From contig JARBJD010000047.1 in the NCBI GenBank assembly GCA_033064195.1, positions 1-64,000 on the forward strand: a DNA stretch of 64,000 nucleotides, written 5' to 3'. Position numbers and translations under genes: made by a program. Each line of letters opens with the position of its first letter. Position 1 is the stretch's first letter. The notes under the pieces are model-generated. The model was given only the letters and a program-made list of their open reading frames with translations. It was not told the origin of the DNA and did no database searches. Origin of the DNA: Blattamonas nauphoetae. Lineage: Eukaryota; Preaxostyla; Oxymonadida. Positions 43,801 through 55,360 of the stretch are shown in pieces.

Positions 43801-45248
43801 TCGTTGCAGAAGCGGAACAGATAGTACGTAGAGCGATTCATATTTCTCCGCGTTGATATCGAGTGTAAGAGATGATAGTCCCCCAATCAACCCGTACTTG
43901 TTCAGCAAGTAGTACCAAGGATATAGATGAACAATCGAACATTACACGTGACAAAACAGATGTCGAATCTCAAATTGTTCACTTCTAGGCAAAGTTATCG
44001 ACTGATCAATCCATTCATTTTTTTATCCACCTCATCCTTCCCTTTGCGAAAACAATGATTGAAACCAACTAAAAAATCTTGAAATGAAACACTGGGGTAG
44101 GGATCAACCATAAGATGGTGGAAAACTGGTTAAAAGACTGAAAATGACAACTGTCTTAGGTTTGACACCGTCTGTGCTTTTAGGGAAGAAAGACGCTGGA
44201 AATGACAAGGGAGTGGAAAAAATGAAGTTCGAATGGCTGGAGACGAGAGTGGATGTTGGGTGGGGATCGATGGAGATCTTCATCAAGTGGTCATCAACTG
44301 TCCTGCTGTGCACTCAGCTTGAGAGATCGAACGTGATCCGTGGCGAGACGCGGAATGACTGTGGATTATCCATTGAAGGGCGACCAGATCGTGTTTGTAA
44401 GGGAGGGAGGGTTCGTCACTGTCCTTCATCGGATGATGGGAGATTCGGATGAAGTTGGGATTGATCTGTCGTCCCGACTTGGCCAGCATCGTCAAAAACA
44501 AAAAGAACAATCTCTGAAAATCCATTTGTGATGAGTCATTCCGTTTGTATGGCCTCCAAATTCGAAGCACAACCAATTTGACGTTTTGCTTGTCCTTGCT
44601 GTGCAACCACGAGTGAGGCGAAGAGAGTGGCGGGTGTGTGGTCAATCAACTTCGAACAAGGTCGGGGAGTGGTTGGATCGGATACAGGACGAGGTTCGAA
44701 AGTTGGGTTGTGAACGGATGGTTGGAAGCAACTTGTTCCGTATTGATGGACCAGCTAGAAATCAAGATTTTATCAAAAAAGTTTAAAATATGAGAGAAAT
44801 TGATGAGAAACGGCATATTCATGGTAAAAACTTCACAGAGGAGATCATGGAAGGAGAGCTGAATTTCAGACATACAAAGACACATCTGTTGAATTAGCGG
44901 GGAGGGAGGTCTTGAGACTCAATGTTGATGCGCCTAACAAACTCTGAGATTGTTGATGTTTGTGCATTCAGCATTTGATTTGAAAATGAACCCATTGATC
45001 CAAATAAATCATCCAAAAAGTCACATATTACCAATAACTCGATTAATGAAATGATAAAAATATAAATCAGCAAGAAATCGTTGTTGTACGGCCTGATGAA
45101 CATGTACGGCCTGATGAGGGGACTATGATTGGATAGCCGTTGACACAAGTTTGTGTGTATGTTCTTCTGTCTTTTTTACAACCATTTTTAGAAGGGTCCT
45201 GGTGACTTCAGAGAGGATGTCGGCTCGAATGAGCGGTGGAAAGGCTAA
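40896..45248. other. 4.3 kb with gene fragments but no confident gene
   Basis: Many short frames on both strands. The more credible pieces are 41,909-42,007 (plus; VVLNTAVFDCHIVNRPLSTQ), 42,666-43,004 (plus), 43,534-43,908 (minus; GGLSSLTLDINAEKYESLYV), 44,104-44,313 (minus), and 44,646-45,148 (minus; FLDDLFGSMGSFSNQMLNAQ). They may be exons of undetermined genes or relics. I found no reliable way to link them. Confidence 0.3.
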
Positions 45249-46953
45249 TTACGACCAATCAAGTCTGGTCCTTCGTTGAACTCGCTCGACGACAGCCAAG
45301 ATCGCTTCGTTCACCCGGATGAAGTCCTCCCATCGGTTTTCGAACAATAGTCCAGAGAAAGAGGCAAAACTGTGAACATTAGGAGCTTGCTCAGGCTGAC
45401 CAAAAGTGTCGTGAAATCTGGAGCCTAGGTCGGCCGTAGAGATATTTGGGTGAGGAGGATGGAAAGGAACGAGCTGTTGTTTAGTAGATCAGTGTTTGTA
45501 AGATTTAGCTGGTTCGGGTCAAGTCCAGTGAAGCACTACCACTACACGGCCGAGTGAGGCCTGAACGAAAGAACAGGAAGCTTGTGATGCCGAGAGTTAG
45601 AATTTGAGCGATAAATGAGATGGTAGTGCTATCATCTCCACATGGTTTGACAATTTCTTCCGAGTGGTTGAGAAAGAGTAAGGAAGAAGAGATGGGGTTG
45701 GTTTGGTATGGTTCTTGGTCTACTAACTCAAACAGGAGTTGGAGCTCAAATGTCTTGAATGTGAGCAGTTCTACCACTTTTTGTGTCTGTAAGCCGAAAG
45801 AGTACTCGAACATCAAGACGAGAAGATCAAGTGATGTTTGTGCGTGTCGGAGAGTTTGTGAGTCCAAATAAGGGCCGCTTTGGTGAATTGCGATTGTTTG
45901 AATGGCTGAAAGGACTTTTTGGGGAGTTTTTGTTTGTGAAATTGATGAATGGAGTGAGATGAGGAGTTCTTCCACTGGTTCTTCTTCTGAACGAAGAAAA
46001 TGGAGTGAAAATGAAAAGGAAGGAAAATAACAAACGCGAATTAGAGATCTGGTCAATTATTTAGGAGGTGAGATCGATCCAAAAGTCAGTTGAGAGTGTG
46101 GCGAGGAGTTTGAAGGTATTTTGAATCGCTAGGCGTGATTGGTTTCTGACAATGTTTAAATGTGTCAAAAGACTGCTCGAATGCGAATATTTCCGATTCT
46201 TGGAGAGGAATTGGCAGAGTGTGGAGTCCGATAGAGTCGAGATTGCCTGTTTGGGAGTGGAAGGTGATATTCAATTCACAAATAGGAGAATCTGCCAGGC
46301 AAGTGTGGAGGGCGATTGATTCTCGTAGAGGAATGTGGAAGTAGGTGAATTTGCGATGGGTGGAGGGAGGAAGGAGGTGAATTTGTGATGGGTGGAGGGA
46401 GGAAGGAGGTGAATTTGTGAGGGGTGGAGGGAGGAAGGAGGTGAATTTGTGAGGGGTGGAGGGAGGAAGGAGGTGAATTTGTGAGGGGTGGAGGGAGGAA
46501 GGAGGTGAATTTGTGAGGGGTGGAGGGAGGAAGGAGGTGAATTTGTGAGGGGTGGAGGGAGGAAGGAGGTGAATTTGTGAGGGGTGGAGGGAGGAAGGAG
46601 GTGAATTTGTGAGGGGTGGAGGGAGGAAGGAGGTGAATTTGTGAGGGGTGGAGGGAGGAAGGAGGTGAATTTGTGAGGGGTGGAGGGAGGAAGGAGGTGA
46701 ATTTGTGATGGGTGGAGGGAGGAAGGAGGTGAATTTGTGATGGGTGGAGGGAGTAGTCAGGTCGATTGGAGGGCGAGCGGGGGCAAAATCTTGTCATTTG
46801 TTGATGAGTGTGGAGAAGGGAGAGGTGAAGTTTGAACAAGTTGGGTGATGTGAGGAGCGAATCTTCGGTTGGTTGAATGTCTTTCCAGGTGATGACACAG
46901 ACTTGTGGGCCATGGAAGATAGATTTCTCAGTACTTCTTTCGTCCCCCAACAT
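45249..46953 (-). CDS. Hypothetical multi-exon protein with minisatellite inside
   Basis: Read on the minus strand. First piece from ~46,953: IFHGPQVCVITWKDIQPTED, LLTSPNLFKLHLSLLHTHQQ. Then the 32-bp minisatellite, open in every frame. Then FHIPLRESIALHTCLADSPI, NITFHSQTGNLDSIGLHTLP and ESEIFAFEQSFDTFKHC (to ~46,086). Then an intron ending in TTCGTTCAG and an exon with EEEPVEELLISLHSSISQTK, HQSGPYLDSQTLRHAQTSLD, KVVELLTFKTFELQLLFELV (46,0xx-45,6xx). Last, an exon behind an AACAG acceptor: LVPFHPPHPNISTADLGSRF, FENRWEDFIRVNEAILAVVE, ending DWS and TAA at 45249-45251. The exact joins are not settled. I do not recognise the family; the middle looks helical. Confidence 0.45.
46343..46756. repeat. 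32-bp minisatellite, about 13 units
   Basis: The unit begins GGTGAATTTGTGAGGGGTGG and is 32 bp long, with units at regular 32-base steps. Variants are GATGGG for GAGGGG, and GCGATGGG in the first unit. Read on the minus strand it is open in all three frames, and 32 is not a multiple of three, so each gain or loss of a unit shifts the frame of anything translated across it. Confidence 0.9.
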
Positions 46954-47004
46954 ATATTCTCGTAAAACTCATCAATATTCATTCCCATCATCTCTTATCT
47001 CAAT

Positions 47005-48910
47005 CATGGACACTTATACCGCGAAACCAAAATCGACTATCAGCACGCACGGGAAGTCAATTTATGACCTTCTCGTCAAACTTCATGGCGACTATCCAGC
47101 AGCACCTCTCATCAAAGCTCTGGATAGTCGTCATGAACTCATACCAATCAGGGAGATTGTCCTGGCTTATTATAATAGTTTGTCTCACTTTTCTCTCATT
47201 CTTTCTCTCTTTAGATAAATTCACTTCACTTTGTTTGTCTTTGTCTCATTTACATCGTGAAATGAGAAACAAAGACGATAAGGTTAAATTGATGCAGTGT
47301 GTCTCCCAAGTGTTATCACTTGGCGAGACCCAGGCTGCCGGGTTCGACGTCGAGGAGGGGCATACAATTATGCCCGCTCGCGATTCGACAGAATCGCAGG
47401 GAGAGCAAGAAATCCCACTCGACGTCGACCAGCTTCAAAGCAGGTTTATTAGCTCATAGTTTTCACTTTTTCCTCAGAAAATTAACATACAAGAAGATAC
47501 TGAGTTAATGAAAGCAATTCACGAAAACACATCGCCAAGCTGCGAAAATCAAGCCAGACAGACACGAAAGGAGAAAAAACAGTCCAACTCTCTTCTCTCT
47601 CATTTCTCTCTTTTCCTAATCTCATAGAACATTCAATCCTTGATTCAATCAACGAAGAGGACATCAATTTCCTCCTCACTCCTTCACAAGCATCATCCGC
47701 TTCCATTCCGAATACACCTTCAACCAATAGTGTCCCAACTCAAAACAGAAATTCTGAAATCCGGCTTCTCGAATCAACGAAGAAGGATTTACACCGCAAA
47801 CTCGTTGAACAGGGGAAAACAAACATGTCATATTCTTCATTTTGCAGCAAAACAAAAAATTCTACAAAAACCAAAGAAAAGAACAGACCTTTGCTCGATT
47901 TGTGAGCGAGGGAAATATCTACAAAAACAAGAAACATTAAAATCACAAAACAAAAACTCACACAAAAGAAGAAAATGAATTAAAAACAATTGAACAACAC
48001 AAAAATAGCAGAAACACAAAGAAAGTTTTACAATACTTCCACTTCATCCATCGACGATAGCTCTTTAGTTATCGTGATGGATTTTAAAGAAAATTGGCAC
48101 TTGCCACTCTCAAACACCCAAATTGGTCATGATTTCTATTCTCAAGTTTCAGTTTCTCATTTGTGTATTACGTGTTTCACCTCACAAAATTCTGTTATTA
48201 CAAAACACATCACAACTTTATTTCACCAGTGCTTTCGCACGACCACCGTTTCGTTCAAGAATGTCTTTCCGCTTTGTTTGCACTTCCTTCATATCATACC
48301 AAATCACATGTCACTGTATTTTCGGACACTGGTCCACATTTTCGGAACCAGTTCGTCCTTGGTTTCTTTTTGTCTTCATTAAACCCTCTTTTTTCAGAGA
48401 AGAGGGTGTGTTACTCTTTCTTCGCCGAGCAACACGGCAAAAATTGTTGCGACTCCGAGTTCGGAGTGCTTACCAATTTTGTTTCCACTCACCTCACAAT
48501 ACCCATCCGCTCCTCGGATGACCTTTTCACTTTCTTTGATAGTCACACTGACTCTCTGAATTCATCAGAGAGAAACACCGTCCATTCTTTTCACAAGTTT
48601 GAGTTTTTTCATATCTTTCATATATCTCCATTTTAGACATGAGGTCTTTCCAGATGACCACAGTTACTTTCGAGTAACAATTACAAGGATGAAGGATTAT
48701 TTGGGATTTTTACGTGATGGCACTTCGCTCACCGGAGCACCTGTTATTATTGATTTCTCATCATTTTCATTTCTTCTTACCTATTCTCAGAAGAGGGGCA
48801 GAGACAACAGAGTGAGAAAGGTTTTCGAGAAGGAAGAGGTGGAAAGAGAGGAGGAGCGCGGATTGAGTGCAGAGTTGGGTGAGAAGACATCTTTTCGTTA
48901 TTCTTTTTGA
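47005..48910 (+). mobile_element. DDE-type transposase-like gene, several exons
   Basis: It starts MDTYTAKPKSTISTHGKSIY with a helical N-terminal region. A 37-nt GT..AG intron follows YYN, then NKFTSLCLSLSHLH to DVDQLQSR (47,456). Downstream pieces give a Cys pair (DLCSICERGKYLQ, ~47,885-47,920), a first acidic site VIVMDFKENWHLPL (~48,065), a second FSDTGPHFRNQFV (~48,320) and FFAEQHGKNCCDSEFGVLT (~48,420-48,475), then RVTITRMKDYLGFLRDG near the end. D...SDxGPHF...HGK..D/E is a pattern of DDE-fold transposases. The superfamily is not recognised. The pieces lie in different frames, so introns or decay separate them. No terminal repeats were found around it, and the gene stands only 51 bp from a divergent minus-strand frame. 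Confidence 0.5.
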
Positions 48911-49644
48911 ATTCTGTTCCTATTTCCTCTCCTAATTCTCCTATCCACCCTTCTCCTCTTTCTTCTCTTATTCAACCTAATCCACCTAATTCTCCTCTAT
49001 TTATTTCTCCTCCAAGTTCTCCAATTCTTTTTGATTATGATTCATATATCACCTCACCACTTTCACCCTACTAAAACCCCATCACTTCACTCCGCCACGA
49101 CCCGACTTATCTTGCCAGGCCAATCAGCCGAACAAGGTCAGTCGTGATCCACATATGGACTTGGGCCCGGATCACGATTCCCAGCGGGAAATGTGGCAGA
49201 GTGAAGAAATATAAATCCTTATTTGACTTTTTTGATTTTGTTCCTACTTGTTTTCTCTTCTCGTTTTCACTTTCTTATCTTTTTTATTCAGTGTTCCACT
49301 CTCATATTTCCTCTTCCCTCTTCTAGATAGTCAGTCAATCGGATGCTCTATCCAAGTTTCTCCTTTGGCTTCAAGCATCCCTCTGCAACAATGAAAAAGA
49401 AGACGATATGCCTTTTATGTTCAGCCCTATAAATTCTTCTCTCTCTAGAGTTTATTTTAGAGGACGGTCGTCTACCGCTCCTCCTCTGCGCCAACCCTTC
49501 CTCCCCAACTCCACCACAGAGCCAACACGTCCTCCCCCCAACTCCACCTCAGAGTCAACACTTCTTCAACCCAACTCGATGTAACTCGTCTTTACAACAA
49601 CCTCCCTCTTTCTCCCATTAGTCCACAATCGCCTCCACTGTTCT
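48911..49644. other. Gene-free stretch, ~0.7 kb
   Basis: T/C-rich low-complexity DNA leading into the satellite arrays. A short block near 49,080-49,200 has more balanced composition but no recognisable product. Confidence 0.35.
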
Positions 49645-49994
49645 CCAATCACCTCCCTCGTCCTCCCTTGCTCCCCAATCGCCTCCATTGTTCTCCAATC
49701 ACCTCCCTCGTCCTCCCTTGCTCCCCAATCGCCTCCATTGTTCTCCAATCACCTCCCTCGTCCTCCCTTGCTCCCCAATCGCCTCCATTGTTCTCCCATC
49801 ACCTCCCTCGTCCTCCCTTGCTCCCCAATCGCCTCCATTGTTCTCCAATCACCTCCCTCGTCCTCCCTTGCTCCCCAATCGCCTCCATTGTTCTCCAATC
49901 ACCTCCCTCGTCCTCCCTTGCTCCCCAATCGCCTCCATTGTTCTCCCATCACCTCCCTCGTCCTCCCTTGCTCCCCAATCGCCTCCATTGTTCT
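49645..49994. repeat. 50-bp tandem repeat, about 7 units
   Basis: The unit begins CCAATCACCTCCCTCGTCCT and contains GCTCCCCAATCGCCTCCATT. Successive units are nearly identical (occasional CCCATC for CCAATC), so the array is young or homogenised. It is pyrimidine-rich on the plus strand. Confidence 0.9.
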
Positions 49995-51455
49995 CCTCAG
50001 CCATTCACACAGCTCCCCTCCGTCCCTCCTCAGCCATACACACAGCTCCCCTCCGTCCCTCCTCAGCCATTCACACAGCTCCCCTCCGTCCCTCCTCAGC
50101 CATTCACACAGCTCCCCTCCGTCCCTCCTCAGCCATACACAGCTCCCCTCCGTCCCTCCTCAGCCATTCACACAGCTCCCTCCGTCCCTCCTCAGCCATT
50201 CACACAGCTCCCTCCGTCCCTCCTCAGCCATACACACAGCTCCCCTCCGTCCCTCCTCAGCCATTCACACAGCTCCCCTCCGTCCCTCCTCAGCCATTCA
50301 CACAGCTCCCCTCCGTCCCTCCTCAGCCATACACACAGCTCCCCTCCGTCCCTCCTCAGCCATACACACAGCTCCCCTCCGTCCCTCCTCAGCCATTCAC
50401 ACAGCTCCCTCCGTCCCTCCTCAGCCATACACACAGCTCCCTCCGTCCCTCCTCAGCCATACACACAGCTCCCCTCCGTCCCTCCTCAGCCATTCACACA
50501 GCTCCCTCCGTCCCTCCTCAGCCATACACACAGCTCCCTCCGTCCCTCCTCAGCCATACACACAGCTCCCCTCCGTCCCTCCTCAGCCATACACACAGCT
50601 CCCCTCCGTCCCTCCTCAGCCATACACACAGCTCCCCTCCGTCCCTCCTCAGCCATTCACACAGCTCCCCTCCGTCCCTCCTCAGCCATTCACACAGCTC
50701 CCCTCCGTCCCTCCTCAGCCATACACACAGCTCCCTCCGTCCCTCCTCAGCCATTCACACAGCTCCCTCCGTCCCTCCTCAGCCATACACACAGCTCCCT
50801 CCGTCCCTCCTCAGCCATACACAGCTCCCTCCGTCCCTCCTCAGCCATTCACACAGCTCCCCTCCGTCCCTCCTCAGCCATACACACAGCTCCCTCCGTC
50901 CCTCCTCAGCCATTCACACAGCTCCCCTCCGTCCCTCCTCAGCCATACACAGCTCCCTCCGTCCCTCCTCAGCCATTCACACAGCTCCCCTCCGTCCCTC
51001 CTCAGCCATTCACACAGCTCCCCTCCGTCCCTCCTCAGCCATTCACACAGCTCCCCTCCGTCCCTCCTCAGCCATTCACACAGCTCCCCTCCGTCCCTCC
51101 TCAGCCATTCACACAGCTCCCCTCCGTCCCTCCTCAGCCATTCACACAGCTCCCTCCGTCCCTCCTCAGCCATTCACACAGCTCCCCTCCGTCCCTCCTC
51201 AGCCATTCACACAGCTCCCCTCCGTCCCTCCTCAGCCATTCACACAGCTCCCTCCGTCCCTCCTCAGCCATTCACACAGCTCCCTCCGTCCCTCCTCAGC
51301 CATACACACAGCTCCCCTCCGTCCCTCCTCAGCCATTCACACAGCTCCCCTCCGTCCCTCCTCAGCCATTCACACAGCTCCCCTCCGTCCCTCCTCAGCC
51401 ATTCACACAGCTCCCCTCCGTCCCTCCTCAGCCATACACACAGCTCCCCTCCGCT
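49995..51455. repeat. 32/33-bp minisatellite, roughly 44 units
   Basis: The unit begins CAGCCATTCACACAGCTCCC and ends in CTCCGTCCCTCCT. Units differ by CATTCAC versus CATACAC, by three versus four C in the CTCCC run (hence 32 or 33 bp), and by rare loss of AC. All plus-strand frames are open for about 600-670 codons, and the minus strand is open in shorter runs. I read this as a property of the repeat and not as three proteins. The order of variants looks like a mosaic of short blocks. Confidence 0.88.
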
Positions 51456-52189
51456 CCTCCTCAACCACCGCGTCCTCCACTCGCGCACCTCATCCCCAAC
51501 TCTCCTCCCTCGTCCTCCACTCACCTCCCTCCGATAGACCACCTTTTTCCTTCTGCGACAACCGAACTCCCCTCCTCGAGCCTCCGCCTCCCTCCACTCA
51601 TTCTCTCATCAACACTTTCCATCTTGACTGTGTCATACATGCATATTGTTGTTTTCACCTCACAATTAACACTTTCTTAAGAAAACAAACTAAAGAAAAA
51701 TCACTTGTTTGAGATACTACACCACCAGAAGTGAATAAAACTGAATTCATTCATCTAAGCTTCAATATCGTGCGAAGAGAGGGAGAACAGAAGAGAGAGA
51801 GAATGAGAGAAGAAGTTATATGGTGGTGAAGGAGACATTCACCCAGAACACCACATCCAGTGCAGTGAAGATGATGGTTGAAAGTACATTGTCTACCAAA
51901 TGACGATCAACCCAAATTGTTTTGTAATCCACATCCAATTTGTATACTGGAATGAATAGATCGAAAAAAACACATGTAATCAGTTCATTGAGGTGAGAAA
52001 GAGCTATTTGAACTGTAGCAGCAAATTTGAAAAAAAAGAATGCGGAGAGGAGGATTTGAAGGGGTGATCTCGAACTTTTCTATGATGTCAAAAATATTGA
52101 CCCAATTATTCTACATAGGGTCTGATCTCTAAAGATTGCTTAATCTCATGAAATCCGGTCCTTCCAATTGGCAAAATTGATCGAAACTA
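51456..52189. other. Gene-free stretch between satellite and hAT element
   Basis: One isolated end of MITE family A lies at ~52,068-52,103 (reverse orientation; reads TCGAACTTTTCTATGATGTC and ends in TTGACCC). Its partner end was not found. Nothing else is recognised. Confidence 0.4.
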
Positions 52190-52420
52190 GTGCAATGTAG
52201 GCATGGGCAGTGGTCGGTCCGACTGCTCGTCGACCGACCGACTGCTTTTTTTGACGGATCCTACCCATTTCACGATGAATCGTCCGTTGTCCTCTTGAGA
52301 AGACATATCTTCCCGTTTTTCTGTTTCTCGATCAATAATTTGCGTGGAAATTGAGAGAATGGAGTTATCTCGTCATCATTTTCCATTTTGACCGTCGAAT
52401 CTGCTGACATGATGGGATGA

Positions 52421-53504
52421 TCACGGTGTGAAAGAGTTTTCACAGAAATTCAACAGATACTGATCAGAAGGAGTGAAGTGCGATGCGAACGTGCTATCGG
52501 AGAGTGTTGACAAGAGGAAAGTACTTGAACAACACCTGTCTGTATTGTGCATTTCTCTCTCCATTTCTTCGGCCTCTTCATCTGTTCTTTGTCGTTCTCG
52601 TTCATCAGCTGTTTTCTCTCCTCTTCTTTTTTGTCTCATTCCCTTTCCTCTTTCAATTCTGCCGGATTGTCGTTCCATTTTCGGTTCAGAATGTATTTGC
52701 TTCTGTTCTTCCTTCTCTTTGAATCTGGACGGTTTTGTTGCTTCTGGCTGAGTATGCTCCTTCTTCTGTCTGACTTGTCGCTTTCTGTCTTCTTGATCTG
52801 TCCTTCTTCTCATCATCGCTGTCCTGTTATCATTTTCAATTCCTTCTCTTCCAACTCTCCTTTCTCCATCGTTCACCACTCCCTCATGACTAACTCTCCT
52901 TTTCTCTGAAGGTTGGTTTGTTTCCGTGATCCGCCGCTTTTCATCAACAAATACGTGAAGCACTATTGTCGTCAGCTAGCCTTCTTCTTTTCGCTGGTTC
53001 TTCTCCATGACTTGTTTTCGTCACTCTTCAGCCCTAGCAGTTTGATCTCTCCCTTGTTTCCTTCTATTTTGTTCTCTTGATCTCGAATTTCGTCTCGTCC
53101 TTCCTTCTCGACCTTTTCTCTAAATTCAGCGAGTTCATGCAGATGATTGATCCGATGGGCATTCTTCAACTTCAGCTTTGTCTGTTTCTTCTCTATCCTT
53201 CCAGTTCCTTCTTTTCTTTGACGATCCTTTCGAAGCAGTCTTGGGCATCACTCATTTTGTCCAATGACGCTCACAATGTCCCCCAACATTGTTCTTAATC
53301 GAACTCTGTCTTCCTTTTCAACTCAGCTTTTGGTTTCAGTTCTCTTCTAGTGGCCATTGTTGTCGACCTTTTGTTCGTTGTCTGTATTCTGTTTCTCTTC
53401 TTCGTAATTATCCATTCGTTGATGGGTTTCCTTTGTTTTAGAATCTCCGTGCTGAATTTATTCTTTTGGTCGGATTTCATCAGGTATTTTGAGATATCCT
53501 TCAA
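52421..53504 (-). other. Charged coiled-coil-like gene fragment inside the hAT element
   Basis: Minus-strand frames in sequence are Lys/Arg/Glu-rich: WIITKKRNRIQTTNKRST (from 53,504), then ASLDKMSDAQDCFERIVKEK (~53,230), INHLHELAEFREKVEKEG, and from 52,963 to 52,421 RRTDQEDRKRQVRQKKEH and RGEKTADERERQRTDEEAEE. They occupy different frames with stops between, so this is a decayed or intron-split fragment. It does not look like a transposase; capture of a host gene piece is possible. Confidence 0.4.
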
Positions 53505-54723
53505 GGATCATTTGACCCGTATGACAATTCGCTATAGTGAGGAGCAAAAACTGGTTAAAAAGGAAGACAAACGAGAAATGATCATTGTATAACGCACTAG
53601 AGTGACAGAGAAGGACAATGAGGGGATATTAAGAAGAGGTGCACCAAAGAGGTTGATGGAGCTGAGGAAGTGAAATGAAGAATAATAAAAGACATTCAAC
53701 GAGGAAGAACAATTGAAGAAGTAGATATAAAGCGATGAGGTGAAGATACATACCTGGATTTCCATACATTCAGAGATCAGCATCAGAGTCTTTGATCTGG
53801 AAAGAGCCTTGATGTCTGCTCATTGTTGGTGTAAATGGATCATTATTCTGCATTTCAGATATAGATATTGCGTTTGAATATGTTTTCGACTTGGTTTTCC
53901 ACGGATGCGTTCAATCGGAGTTGAAACTGCGTGTGTTTGTGATGGTTGGGACCATTCCATGTTGAGAGGAGAAATGAATCAGAATGAGGATGGACGAGAA
54001 ACGATCTGTCGGCGATGGGTGAAAAGAAATGAGCAGTTTTACGATGAAGATTGAAAAAGCTGAAAAAAGAGAAAAAAGAAAAGAAATGAGGATGAATGGG
54101 CAAAGAAGAAGGGTGTACGCGAGGAAGTGAAGATGTGTACTTCTATATCCAAAGATTCACACAACAGCACCAGTATCGATGTGTAAGACCAAATCTTGGA
54201 CGAAGGCTGAGGCAACGCTGTGCTGATCGAGGAGAGAGAGAGAAATGAATAGAAACACAGAAAGAGAGTGGTGAAGAGAGAAGAATAAAGACAATGAACG
54301 AACAAAAAGAAGAGATCAAACAGATTAGCATGGGAAAGTGATTATCGATATCTTCCTTCGTCTTTATCTCTTCCTATTCATTTCGCTCTTCTTTCCAACT
54401 GGAATTGGTCTCCTCTGGTGTGATCTTCACCTAATCGATTCGTTCTCTCTGTCATTTTGACCAGATCCAATTTCATATCGACCACGAGTTCTCTTTGCAG
54501 ATAATTGAGAGGATGGGAGTGATAAGAGTGGAAAAACAATAGAGATGCAAACCGTTGTTTTTAGTGTCATTTTATCGTCTCATACTATCGACTCCAGAGT
54601 TGGGCTTGATCATGCCAGGTTTTGCTCTTAATTCATGAGAAAGATGTCGATAAAGATTAAAACTAAATAAAACACTATTTTGTCTTGATCAGGATGAGTG
54701 GAAGAGTTGTCAGAACAAAGTGG

Positions 54724-54812
54724 ATGAGTCGTGGTCGGTCGGACAGGTCGACTTTTTGTCCGATGTTGGGGAAAGACAGACCGACTCAGGGACTCTTGAA
54801 CCACGACCTCAT
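54724..54812. other. Imperfect hairpin inside the hAT element
   Basis: ATGAGTCGTGGT at the left pairs with ACCACGACCTCAT at the right with one bulge. An inner CGGAC..GTCCG stem lies within. It repeats the GGTCGGTC motif of the element ends, so it may be an internal copy of a subterminal binding region. Confidence 0.4.
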
Positions 54813-54891
54813 AAACATTAATTTGGTGAAAAATGAGATGAACCAATTAGAGAGATGTTGTGAATCAAAAATGATAAATAGTCGACAATAA

Positions 54892-54966
54892 AGTGTCACA
54901 GGCGGGATTCGATCCTGGGTCCGGGGAGCAAAAAGCTTGTATTCTACCGCTCGACTAAAAGGGCTT
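54892..54966 (-). other. tRNA-like segment with Pol III A and B boxes
   Basis: On the minus strand, TAGTCGAGCGG fits the A-box consensus at every position and GGATCGAATCC fits the B box at ten of eleven positions, with tRNA-like spacing. The acceptor, D and T stems do not pair properly (the T stem has mismatches and the 5' and 3' arms do not match), so it is not a working tRNA gene. It lies 75 bp inside the right end of the hAT element. Confidence 0.45.
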
Positions 54967-55142
54967 CTCAAAAAAGTCGCCGACTGTTTTATTTTTAGGG
55001 ACTGGACTCGATGTTCTCAGACCGACCACTGCCCATGCCTAGTGCAATGATCTTTCTCGAAGTGATTTATGGAGAAAAAAACAGGGACAACTCAGAAAAA
55101 GCGACGAGAAAACTGAGAGTTTTTCTTTGGTGATTTCCACTT

Positions 55143-55360
55143 GGGTTAGTATTTTTGAGATCATTCAAAAGTCCGAAGACCAACATTCAAAACCAATAAC
55201 CTCTCATGGTTGAGAAATGAATCGACCTTTCTCTAGAATTGGTGGATGACATGATTGAACAATCTTTTCGAGATCTTTGATTAAGCTGGGACAAGAGTGG
55301 TGAATTGCTTTTTTTGTTTGTGAGTGTCGAACTTTTGAATGATGTCAAAAATTCTAACCC
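55143..55360. mobile_element. 218-bp MITE, family A, copy 2
   Basis: The left end is GGGTTAGTATTTTTGAGATC, and the reverse complement of the right end is GGGTTAGAATTTTTGACATC; both go on into ATTCAAAAGT. A 4-bp duplication, ACTT, flanks it at 55139-55142 and 55361-55364. It has the same length as copy 1 (1,444-1,661). Confidence 0.85.

Larger units (their letters stand above)
52198..55041. mobile_element. hAT element with complete ends, 2,844 bp, no recognisable transposase
   Basis: Perfect 22-bp terminal inverted repeats start TAGGCATGGGCAGTGG, at 52198-52219 and 55020-55041. The 8-bp direct duplication GTGCAATG sits at 52190-52197 and 55042-55049. TAGG-x-x-GGGC ends with 8-bp duplications are typical of hAT. 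Both subterminal regions carry variants of GGTCGGTC and GTCGAC-T(5-7). The interior has no hAT dimerisation motif or RNase H-like frame that I can see. It does have a charged coiled-coil-like reading frame on the minus strand (52,421-53,504) and a tRNA-like segment near the right end. It is probably a non-autonomous element that carries captured sequence. Confidence 0.9.

Noticed and set aside
50192-51542. Minus-strand frames with repeated ELCEWLRRDGG
   Set aside because: They are translations of the same minisatellite, with no independent support.
49668-51712. Three overlapping plus-strand frames of ~600-670 codons
   Set aside because: They are produced by the tandem repeats, are open in all frames, have two-word composition and lack any start context or splice logic. 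Treated as satellite DNA.
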